Shown piece by piece: positions 36,789-44,901 of a stretch of DNA of 64,000 bases; the first letter of the stretch is position 1; each line of letters starts with the position of its first letter. The position numbers and the translations under genes were made by a program. The DNA is from Flavobacterium panacagri (GTDB taxonomy: Bacteria > Bacteroidota > Bacteroidia > Flavobacteriales > Flavobacteriaceae). Under the pieces are notes generated by a model that was given only the letters and a program-made list of their open reading frames with translations, did no database searches and was not told the DNA's origin. Location of the stretch: the NCBI RefSeq assembly GCF_030378165.1, contig NZ_CP119766.1, positions 4,836,001-4,900,000 of the forward strand, given 5' to 3'.

Positions 36789-36825
36789 TGAATACTAATT
36801 TAATTACTGCTTTTTGAGCACTTAA

Positions 36826-37545
36826 TTATTTAACCCACTGAATTTCTATCTTGTCATTGGTTATAAAAGCATAGTCATCAGGAACTGTTGTATTCTGATA
36901 TTTAACCGTTACAGTAGTTCCTGCCAAAGTATAATCTTGACCTGCCACTAATTTTGCGCCATTACGATATACCCATACTTTTTGCACATTATCTACTGGA
37001 AGAGTATCATCGTTAAAAGTGATATTTGCACCCTCAGTAGCTGGTAATACTGTCTGTCCTCCATTTACCAAATCTGCAAATTTCATTTTCATAGTTTCAC
37101 CTGTGGCTTCATTACGTACTAAAAGAGTTAGACCTGTTCCTGTACCATGTGCAGATTGGGTAGTTGCATCAGTTGAAGCAGTTTCGTTAGTTACCAACGT
37201 AATTCCGTCCAAAGCAAATTTTGCACCTTTTGCATCAATATAGGTGTCATCAGTTAATGTACCTCCTAATTGCCATGTAGTTACAATACCTCTATCAGCG
37301 GTATTATTTGTTATTTGGGTAATTCCATTTTTGACTTGTAAATATTTAATCGTCCCTTTATTGTCAATTACCCTCACAGATCCTTGACTATCGGCTGTAC
37401 CATTTCCAATTTGCCCCATAGTTGTAGGATCTTGTTTTTTTATGGCGTTCGATTGGTCTTGTGCCTGAGCATTAAAGCCTGCTAAAGCTAATGACAGTGC
37501 GAAAATTGCTTTTAAACTTGTTTTTTTTATTGTATTATTTTTCAT
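36826..37545 (-). CDS. Fibre-like protein, module B head plus module X tip
   Basis: This 239-aa exported protein (signal peptide ending NAQAQ) is unrecognised as a whole. Residues about 55-75 (VRVIDNKGTIKYLQ) match the N-terminal module of the neighbouring 716-aa protein. The C-terminal 60 residues (VWVYRNGAKLVAGQDYTL ... NDKIEIQWVK) match the end of the 410-aa neighbour and recall attachment or tip beta domains of phage tail fibres. It would be the short subunit or an anchor of the fibre system. Function not established. Confidence 0.6.
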   Translation of the reverse strand: MKNNTIKKTSLKAIFALSLALAGFNAQAQDQSNAIKKQDPTTMGQIGNGTADSQGSVRVIDNKGTIKYLQVKNGITQITNNTADRGIVTTWQLGGTLTDDTYIDAKGAKFALDGITLVTNETASTDATTQSAHGTGTGLTLLVRNEATGETMKMKFADLVNGGQTVLPATEGANITFNDDTLPVDNVQKVWVYRNGAKLVAGQDYTLAGTTVTVKYQNTTVPDDYAFITNDKIEIQWVK

Positions 37546-37698
37546 GATTGAAATTTGTTAATATTTATTGGTTACTGTTGTTTATTATGAATATTTAAAA
37601 AAAATATCCTGTTTGTTTTTTTTCTTTTTTTCTATTTCATTTCACATATTTCTATATTGTTTAAGAATTATTTTTTTATTTTAATATCAATGTATTAT

Positions 37699-38931
37699 TT
37701 ACCTCCATTGGTAAATTTTTATTTGATCGCCTTCCAAACATCCTCCATTAGTATCAGCATATAGCTGCAGTGTTAATTGGGAAGTTCCTGGAGTTGCGGT
37801 AAAATTTATTTCGGTACCGTTTCTAAAAACTTGTATTTTATCTAAAGAGCTAATGGGCTGTGTAGTAGAAAAATCCTTCTGTCCATTAAAAGCAGTAAAT
37901 TCCTCTTTTATAACCCCAGTCAACTCGTTGCTACTTATTTTTCTGATGACACCCGTATTAGGCTCCACCATAAGTAATTCCTCAGATGGAGTTCCCTGCT
38001 GCAAGCCTTTAAGAGCCAAAGTATTGGTATTATCAGTAGTTATGGTAGTGGGTTGGGTTAAACTTCCTCCTAATTGTACCTTGCCGTTGGCTGCGGTTAA
38101 ACCATTGTCTGCAGCAATTAGCACAGGAACGGATGCTGTGGTTGCTACTCCGTTTACAGTGGATACTAAATTTCCATCTACCGCTGTTAAAGTGTTGCTG
38201 TTGATTATAGTTACATTTGGTCCCGTAACACCATTTACAGTAGTGTTTAACAGGTTTCCAGCAGAAGTGTTAGATACCGTTGCAGCAGGCATTGAAGGTG
38301 TATTGATTTTATAAGGATCTGCGGTTGTTCCAGAACCGATTACTGTTGTATTAGTTCCGTCAACAATTAAACCAATGCCACCTTGTGCTCCAGCGACTCC
38401 GTCGTTTCCTGGAATACCTTGTGCTCCACTATCTCCTTTGTCTCCTTTTGCCCCATTATTTCCAGCTATTCCTGGAGGTCCCTGCGGTCCGACTGGCCCC
38501 ACTGGTCCTACTTGTCCAACCAATTGTAAAACATTTGAAACGCCGTTTTCATCTTTGTAGGTTAATCTATTGGTATTGGCATCATACGTCAGGGTAGTCA
38601 ATGTTTCATTAAATATAACAGGGTCACTTTTTCCTATTAATCTAATCCACTTATCAGTTTGCCAATAATAAAAACCTGGAGTCACATCATTTACTGTCGC
38701 TGTATTATAAACCAGCAAACTATTTGTAATGGCACCTGCAACCGGACTTTGATTTGTAGTTTGTATTAAAGATAGTCTTGGAATGAGTAAACCTTTATTT
38801 GTAGCAGTTACATCCAATTGAGCTGAATTAGCAGGAGTCAGTGTTCCAACTCCTACTTGCGCATGGCCTAAAAAACTTATAATAAAAATTATAAGAATAA
38901 ATAATGACTTCTTAGGTAGTTTTAAGTTCAT
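37699..38931 (-). CDS. Fibre-like protein with collagen-like segment, module A head plus module X tip
   Basis: This 410-aa exported protein (signal peptide ending LGHAQ) begins with the module A pattern VGVGTLTPANSAQLDV, NKGLLIPRLSL and PGFYYWQTDKWIRL (residues 26-98). Residues 139-185 are about 15 Gly-X-Y triplets (GPVGPVGPQGPPG, GAKGDKGDSGAQG), a collagen-like triple-helix segment that implies a trimer. Then comes the shared NGVAT-VPVLIAADNGLT-NGKVQLGG module and a C-terminal module X (IQVFRNGTEINF ... IKIYQWR). No T9SS sorting domain is seen. Probable structural surface fibre. Confidence 0.7.
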   Translation of the reverse strand: MNLKLPKKSLFILIIFIISFLGHAQVGVGTLTPANSAQLDVTATNKGLLIPRLSLIQTTNQSPVAGAITNSLLVYNTATVNDVTPGFYYWQTDKWIRLIGKSDPVIFNETLTTLTYDANTNRLTYKDENGVSNVLQLVGQVGPVGPVGPQGPPGIAGNNGAKGDKGDSGAQGIPGNDGVAGAQGGIGLIVDGTNTTVIGSGTTADPYKINTPSMPAATVSNTSAGNLLNTTVNGVTGPNVTIINSNTLTAVDGNLVSTVNGVATTASVPVLIAADNGLTAANGKVQLGGSLTQPTTITTDNTNTLALKGLQQGTPSEELLMVEPNTGVIRKISSNELTGVIKEEFTAFNGQKDFSTTQPISSLDKIQVFRNGTEINFTATPGTSQLTLQLYADTNGGCLEGDQIKIYQWR

Positions 38932-39276
38932 CTTGATTAAATTAATTTCTTAAAATCTAATGTTTAATTGTTTTTGTTAGAAGGGTTTTAGAAAATGCAA
39001 ATTTCCGTTTAGGAGGCGATATTTTTTTACCATTAAACGTTTTTAAAATATCAGATTAAGACATTGTTATTACATATTGAATATCAATAAGTTAAACAAA
39101 TAGAAATGATAAATGTTTTTTCTTACAAATTACAGGCAGACAAATAATATTCTAAAAATGGGTTTTAAAGGAAAGAAAGTGTTTTTGGCTATCAGAATAT
39201 GCAAAAAACATTTAGGCACAGATGATTAAATATTAAAAAATCAGCATATTACCAGCCTCATTAAACACTATTCCTT
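38932..39276. other. Intergenic region upstream of the collagen-like gene
   Basis: This 345-bp AT-rich gap lies between the 1746-aa gene (its stop side) and the start of the 410-aa gene. It contains ATTGAATATCAAT at 39076-39088, an exact match to 36709-36721 upstream of the 716-aa gene. I see no gene and no clear terminator. Confidence 0.5.
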
Positions 39277-42200
39277 TTAGAACTTTGAAATAGTTTGCCA
39301 TTTATCGCTTCCAGCAGTAATAATCTGGTAGGCTGTTTTGATATCAACCGATATAGAAGTATCTGTTTCGTTAACCGAAGCACTTGCACCTGTAAATGTG
39401 ATCGTAACTACGTTAGCTGCAAAACTGTCAACGCGCTTAATATTAAATACTCTTCCAACAGCTACACCAGAAGGAACTGTAACGGTCACATTATTCGAAG
39501 CTGCATCTATTAATATCACATTATCTGTTGCAGGATCTACGGTATAATCAGCCGTGTTTCTCACAATATTCATCGTAACGGCACTACTACTTGTTGGAGA
39601 AACGGTTCTTAAATTGCCACTTGCATCAACAGTAACGATATTGTCTGTTGGTGCACCTGCTGGCAAAGTACGTACACGGGCAGCTCCATTAATATCTAAA
39701 GTGGCTGTTGGCGCATTCGTGTTAACACCTATTCTGCCTGCAGTTCCTCCTCCAACACCATTTACACCTGTTCCAAATAAAGTATTACCAATGTTCATTT
39801 CGTTACTGACAGTTTGTGTCGAAGCATTTATATTAATCCCAGATGCCCCACCAATCAATATATTATTGTTGCCAGTAGTAAGACCAACCAAATTTCCAGT
39901 ACCCGTATTAGTTCCAATAGCTACATTATAGTTGCCTATTGTGGCAATAGCAAGAGTATTTGCCCCTACAGCAATATTATTAGAACCTGTAGTGTTTACA
40001 GCAAGTGCACTATATCCAAGTGCTACATTATTACTCCCCGTGGTATTTACATTCAATGCTGTAGATCCCAAAGCACTATTGTAAGCACCGGTACTAGTCG
40101 CTGCCCCGCCAGGTCCTGCGAGTGTCAAATAACCTACAGCTGTATTCCAGCCACCGGCAGCACTGCCTATAAACTTGCTTAATGCCAGCCCGCCTACTGC
40201 GGTATTACCTACTGTAGTCGTTAATCTATTCAGGGCATTAAATCCTACTGCTGTATTATCTCCAGCACTAGCTCCTGATGATCCCAACGCACCTACTCCT
40301 ATAGCGGTACTTTCAAAAGAAGCCGAGTTCATGGACTGATAACCTAAAGTAGTATTGCTGGTAGTAAGCATACCTGATGGAGTATTGTTTATGCGGAACA
40401 ATAGAGGCTGATTACTAATCGTGCCTAAAAAGTTACTTGTTGTTGTACCTGTATTTCCAGATGTTAGCCAACCTATAGTACCCACTGCATCTGCTACCGT
40501 TCTTTGGTGTAAGACTCCGTTACTATCCGTTGTTACCAGATTATCTGTTGTAGGGGTTGTAACAGTTTGTAAACCTGAAATAGCCAAAGTATTTGTAGCA
40601 TTAGTAGCAATGGTACTCGGTTTTATTAAACTTCCATCTAATTGTACATTACCATTAATTACTGTTAAACCATTGTTCGCTGAAATTAGCACCGAAACTT
40701 CTGGTGTTGTTGCTACACCATTTACTGTTGATACCAAGTTGCCGTTTAGAGCTGTTAAGGAGTTATTGTTGACAATCGGTGCACCTGTGCTTGTTTTTCC
40801 GTTCACGGTCACAGTTGCCGTATTTCCTACAGATGCATTAGAGACAGAAGTTGCGTCTGCCAGCGATGTTGACGTGAATAAAGATCCTCCGTCTGTTCCA
40901 ACAGTTAAAATATTTCCTGCATTTGTACTGGTTACATTCGCCGTCTGACTGGTTCCGCTTTCATTAGTATACGTAATAACTCCAGTACTTGCAGTCTGAA
41001 CTAAATCAGTAACGGTCTGCGATGCCGAAATTGCAGGAGCTAAATCCAAAGCCGTACTTGAAACTCCGTTTACCGTTGTTGTCAGGTTTGTTCCTGTTAA
41101 AGAAGTTTCATTTAAATTAATAATATTGACATTGTTGCCAGTTACATCGTTTACCCTTGTATTCAAGATATTTCCAGTTGATGTATTTGAAACACTACTG
41201 ACAGTAACTAAATCGCTTGGAGCTATTATTTTTAAAACTCCATTGGCATCAGCTACGACTAAATTATTTGTCGCTATTCCTGTTCTAAGTCCATCAATTC
41301 GAACAGGGTCATCAGTCCCAATAGTTTGAGGTGAAACATGAAGCGTGTTGGTTGGCGTATCAATATTAATACCAATTTTTGAAGCTTTAGCAGAAGTTGA
41401 AAGATTATTAATTCCTGTGCCAAAAATAGCATTTCCAATATTTAATCGGTTATTTCCACCTGTTGAAGGAGTCAGTGGAAAAAGATCGACAGTATTTCCT
41501 ATAATAATATTTTGATTTCCTGTTGTTAGGTTCATCCCGGCTTGATAACCTAAAACTGTGTTACCAGTTCCAGAGTTTAAAACACCAAGAGCAGAATTAC
41601 CTATTGCAATATTCTGATTACCTGTAGTTTTAACTATTAACGCTCCTACTCCAATTGCAGTGTTAAAATTCCCAGTATTAACTTCTAAAGCTCTATATCC
41701 CATAGCAACATTACTTGTTCCGCTTGCTGTACTTGTTAGTGTATTATGCCCAAAAGCTGTATTATTGGTACCTACCGAATTTGACAATGCTCTAAGTCCA
41801 AAAGCTGTGGCACCAGTTTGAGACAACATTCCAGCTTTTACATTGTTAATTTTAAACATTAAAGGTTGTCCATCTGTAGTTCCTAAAAAATTCACTGTAG
41901 AATCTGTTCCTCCGTTACCTGTCGTTCTCCAAAAATTTGCTGTAGCAGGAGTTATAGTACGCAATACACCTGTTGACGTAGCTACTACAAAATTATCAGT
42001 TGTTGAATTGCCAGTTTGTAAACCTGCAAATGCAAATGTATTGGTAACATCTGTAGTTATGGTCGTTGGTTTTATTAAGGTTCCATCTAATTGTACGTTG
42101 CCATTAGTCGCAGTTAAGCCATTGTTCGCTGCAATTAGCACCGAAACTTCTGGTGTTGTTGCTACACCATTTACTATTGATATCAAGTTGCCGTTTACAG

Positions 42201-44517
42201 CTGTTAAGGCGTTACTGTTTACAATTGGTGCGCCTGTGCTAGTTTTTCCGTTCACGGTCACAGTTGCTGTGTTTCCTGCAGATGCGTTAGAGACAGAAGT
42301 TGCGTCTGCCAGCGATGTTGACGTGAATAGAGATCCTCCGTCTGTTCCAACAGTTAAAATATTTCCTGCATCTGTACTGGTTACATTCGCGGTCTGATTG
42401 ATTCCGCTTTCATTGGTATACGTAATAACTCCAGTACTAGCAGTCTGAACTAAATCAGTAACGGTCTGCGATGCCGAAATTGCAGGAGCTAAATCCAAAG
42501 CCGTGCTTGAAACTCCATTTACAGTTGTAGTCAGACTTGTTCCTGATAATGAAGTTTCATTTAAATTGACAATCGGAGCACCAGTACTTGTAATTCCGTT
42601 TACCGTAACTGTTGCTGTATTGCCAGTTGAAGCATTGGAAACTCCGCTGACTGCATCTGATGTTGAGGAAACTCCATTTACATTTGAAGTCAGTGTATTT
42701 CCCGCCAGACCTAAAGTATTGGTTGTGCCGGAAGCTAAAATTGGACTTAAATCTAAAGCCGTACTCGAAACTCCATTTACAGTTGTAGTCAGACTTGTTC
42801 CTGATAATGAAGTTTCATTTAAATTGACAATCGGAGCACCAGTACTTGTAATTCCGTTTACCGTAACTGTTGCTGTATTGCCAGTCGATGTATTGGAAAC
42901 TCCGCTCACAGCATCTGATGTTGAAGAAACTCCATTTACATTTGAAGTCAGTGTATTTCCCGCCAGACCTAAAGTATTGGTTGTACCGGAAGCTAAAATC
43001 GGACTTAAATCTAAAGCCGTACTTGAAACTCCGTTTACAATTGTAGTCAGGCTCATTCCTGATAATGAAGTTTCATTAGAATTTACAATCGGAGCGCCGG
43101 AACTTGTAATTCCGTTTACCGTAACTGTTGCTGTATTGCCAGTCGATGTATTGGAAACTCCGCTCACAGCAGCAGAGGTTGAAGAAACTCCATTTACATT
43201 TGAAGTCAGTGTATTTCCCGTCAGACCTAAAGTATTGGTTGTGCCGGAAGCTAAAATCGGACTTAAATCTAAAGCCGTACTCGAAACTCCATTTACAGTT
43301 GTAGTCAGACTTGTTCCTGATAATGAAGTTTCATTTAAATTGACAATCGGAGAACCAGTACTTGTAATTCCGTTTACCGTAACTGTTGCTGTATTGCCAG
43401 TCGATGTATTGGAAACTCCGCTCACAGCAGCAGAGGTTGAAGAAACTCCATTTACATTTGAAGTCAGTGTATTTCCCGTCAGACCTAAAGTATTGGTTGT
43501 GCCGGAAGCTAAAATCGGACTTAAATCTAAAGCCGTACTTGAAACTCCGTTTACAATTGTAGTCAGGCTCGTTCCTGATAATGAAGTTTCATTTAAATTG
43601 ACAATCGGAGCACCAGTACTTGTAATTCCGTTTACCGTAACTGTTGCTGTATTGCCAGTCGATGTATTGGAAACTCCGCTCACAGCATCAGAGGTTGAAG
43701 AAACTCCATTTACATTTGAAGTCAGTGTATTTCCCGCCAGACCTAAAGTATTGGTTGTGCCAGAAGCTAAAATAGGACTTAAATCTAAAGCCGTACTCGA
43801 AACTCCATTTACAGTTGTAGTCAGACTTGTTCCTGATAATGAAGTTTCATTTAAATTGACAATTGGAGCACCAGAACTAGTTACTCCATTTACTGTAATT
43901 GTGGAAGTATTGGCAGTTGAAGCATTAGAAACAGTCGTAGATCCAACCGGAATTGAAGAAACATCTAACATTGCACCACCATCAATTCCCACCTTAAGTA
44001 AATTACCCGCACCAGCACTTACCACTTGGGATGTAGTTGAATTTCCTGCTTCGTTTGTGTAAGTTATTGCTCCTGTTGCTGTATTTTGAATCTGGTTTGT
44101 TACAGTTTCATTAGCTTTTACAATTGTACTAAAATCAATTATTTGAGAATTTCCAGAATTATCAATATATGAAAAAGTCTGATTAACCGAATTGTAAATA
44201 ACAGATCCAGCTGGCACAGCTGTTTCTCCTGACACTACAATTCGATTCCATTTATTGTCAAACCAGTAATAATATCCTGGTTTTATATCTGCAACTGTTG
44301 CGGTATTAAACACAAGTAAGCTATTAACGTTTCCGTTAGTAATTGTAGATGTATCTGTCGAAGCTGTTAAATTTATTCTGGGAATCAGTACTCCTCGATT
44401 AGCTGCAACAACTTCTAATTGTGAAGAGGCATTAGGCACTGGTGTACCTATTCCAACTTGAGAATAAATAGTAAAACTCCCTAAAAATATAAATATGCAA
44501 AGTAATTTATTCTTCAT
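39277..44517 (-). CDS. Giant repeat fibre-like protein, module A head plus module Y tip
   Basis: This 1746-aa exported protein (signal peptide ending TIYSQ) is Thr/Ser/Asn/Gly/Val-rich with almost no Cys. Order: module A head (VGIGTPVPNASSQLEV, GVLIPRINL, PGYYYWFDNKWNRI, residues 20-115); a region with VTNQIQNTATGAITYTNEAG; about 5.5 copies of an 86-aa repeat (about 200-675); a first NGKTSTGAPIVN-to-GVLRTITPA block; YadA-head-type repeats (about 890-1035); a second copy of the repeat block; a second YadA-head run (about 1400-1550); an NAPTATLDINGAARV segment; and module Y tip ending AGSDKWQTISKF. It should be a long surface fibre. No sorting domain or transmembrane anchor is visible. Confidence 0.75.
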   Translation of the reverse strand: MKNKLLCIFIFLGSFTIYSQVGIGTPVPNASSQLEVVAANRGVLIPRINLTASTDTSTITNGNVNSLLVFNTATVADIKPGYYYWFDNKWNRIVVSGETAVPAGSVIYNSVNQTFSYIDNSGNSQIIDFSTIVKANETVTNQIQNTATGAITYTNEAGNSTTSQVVSAGAGNLLKVGIDGGAMLDVSSIPVGSTTVSNASTANTSTITVNGVTSSGAPIVNLNETSLSGTSLTTTVNGVSSTALDLSPILASGTTNTLGLAGNTLTSNVNGVSSTSDAVSGVSNTSTGNTATVTVNGITSTGAPIVNLNETSLSGTSLTTIVNGVSSTALDLSPILASGTTNTLGLTGNTLTSNVNGVSSTSAAVSGVSNTSTGNTATVTVNGITSTGSPIVNLNETSLSGTSLTTTVNGVSSTALDLSPILASGTTNTLGLTGNTLTSNVNGVSSTSAAVSGVSNTSTGNTATVTVNGITSSGAPIVNSNETSLSGMSLTTIVNGVSSTALDLSPILASGTTNTLGLAGNTLTSNVNGVSSTSDAVSGVSNTSTGNTATVTVNGITSTGAPIVNLNETSLSGTSLTTTVNGVSSTALDLSPILASGTTNTLGLAGNTLTSNVNGVSSTSDAVSGVSNASTGNTATVTVNGITSTGAPIVNLNETSLSGTSLTTTVNGVSSTALDLAPAISASQTVTDLVQTASTGVITYTNESGINQTANVTSTDAGNILTVGTDGGSLFTSTSLADATSVSNASAGNTATVTVNGKTSTGAPIVNSNALTAVNGNLISIVNGVATTPEVSVLIAANNGLTATNGNVQLDGTLIKPTTITTDVTNTFAFAGLQTGNSTTDNFVVATSTGVLRTITPATANFWRTTGNGGTDSTVNFLGTTDGQPLMFKINNVKAGMLSQTGATAFGLRALSNSVGTNNTAFGHNTLTSTASGTSNVAMGYRALEVNTGNFNTAIGVGALIVKTTGNQNIAIGNSALGVLNSGTGNTVLGYQAGMNLTTGNQNIIIGNTVDLFPLTPSTGGNNRLNIGNAIFGTGINNLSTSAKASKIGINIDTPTNTLHVSPQTIGTDDPVRIDGLRTGIATNNLVVADANGVLKIIAPSDLVTVSSVSNTSTGNILNTRVNDVTGNNVNIINLNETSLTGTNLTTTVNGVSSTALDLAPAISASQTVTDLVQTASTGVITYTNESGTSQTANVTSTNAGNILTVGTDGGSLFTSTSLADATSVSNASVGNTATVTVNGKTSTGAPIVNNNSLTALNGNLVSTVNGVATTPEVSVLISANNGLTVINGNVQLDGSLIKPSTIATNATNTLAISGLQTVTTPTTDNLVTTDSNGVLHQRTVADAVGTIGWLTSGNTGTTTSNFLGTISNQPLLFRINNTPSGMLTTSNTTLGYQSMNSASFESTAIGVGALGSSGASAGDNTAVGFNALNRLTTTVGNTAVGGLALSKFIGSAAGGWNTAVGYLTLAGPGGAATSTGAYNSALGSTALNVNTTGSNNVALGYSALAVNTTGSNNIAVGANTLAIATIGNYNVAIGTNTGTGNLVGLTTGNNNILIGGASGININASTQTVSNEMNIGNTLFGTGVNGVGGGTAGRIGVNTNAPTATLDINGAARVRTLPAGAPTDNIVTVDASGNLRTVSPTSSSAVTMNIVRNTADYTVDPATDNVILIDAASNNVTVTVPSGVAVGRVFNIKRVDSFAANVVTITFTGASASVNETDTSISVDIKTAYQIITAGSDKWQTISKF
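40500..41090. repeat. Duplicated internal block (partner at 41950-42530)
   Basis: Within the giant gene, a stretch of roughly 590 bp here is repeated about 1450 bp away at 41950-42530 with long identical runs (for example the segment around 40801-40900 against 42251-42350). It encodes the SQTVTDLVQTASTGVITYTN to NGNVQLDG modules. The high identity suggests a recent duplication or gene conversion. Confidence 0.75.
42490..43930. repeat. 258-bp tandem repeat array
   Basis: The marker TACCGTAACT recurs at 42601, 42859, 43117, 43375 and 43633 (variant at 43891), each exactly 258 bp apart. About 5.5 copies are present with only a few base changes per copy. The period is a multiple of three (86 codons), so copy-number change keeps the reading frame. 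Each unit encodes NGITSTGAPIVN, NETSLSGTSLTT, VNGVSSTALDLSPILA and TLTSNVNGVSST. Confidence 0.95.
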
Positions 44518-44901
44518 AAGATTGAATTATTAGAATTAACAATTTTAAATTATAACAGAAATAAAAAAACAGAGAAACAAATTCTTGCCCCTTTTGACTG
44601 GGCTGAATTCTGAAAAAACTATTGCTTAAACGAAAAAAATAATTGATAAGTGGCAATTGTATTCCTAATACACTGATTTAAAAAGGCAGGTAATACTAAA
44701 AGGAAAATTGGTGCAGATATGTGATTTAACTAAAAAATAATCTATTTATTTTTTGATTTGTAAATTTAAACAAAAATAAAGTACTAATAATCAAATATTT
44801 AAAACTTTATTATTACTAAAAAACTTATACAGAAGCATTTAGACAAAAAAAAAGCCAATTTCTTAATTGAAATTGGCTTTAAATTCTGAGCTAATAAAAA
44901 C
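44518..44901. other. Intergenic region with terminator
   Basis: This 384-bp AT-rich gap holds the terminator of the GH43 operon at 44851-44880 and presumably the promoter of the giant fibre gene nearer 44518. I find no convincing -33/-7 pair and no gene. Confidence 0.5.
44851..44880 (-). terminator. Rho-independent terminator after the second glycan locus
   Basis: A perfect 12-bp stem (AAAGCCAATTTC, 44851-44862, with 44869-44880) has a 6-nt loop. Read on the - strand, a T-run follows (the A-run before 44851). It lies 22 nt after the GH43 stop and ends the long operon starting at 63047. Confidence 0.88.

Noticed and set aside
39554..42397. Several + strand open frames of 120-185 codons opposite the fibre gene
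   Set aside because: They mirror the same Thr/Ser/Val/Asn-rich coding on the - strand and have no independent start signals or domains.
42490..43930. CRISPR-like or satellite array
   Set aside because: The repeats are 258 bp, contiguous without spacers, and lie inside a long coding frame.
42503..44062. A 519-codon open frame on the + strand opposite the giant fibre gene
   Set aside because: It is the antisense of the 258-bp tandem repeats: an in-frame period keeps the reverse frame open. It has no signal, no start context and no known domain.
32992..44517. A prophage tail-fibre region
   Set aside because: Modules resemble tail fibres, but there are no phage structural, integrase, lysis or replication genes, and each protein has its own signal peptide.
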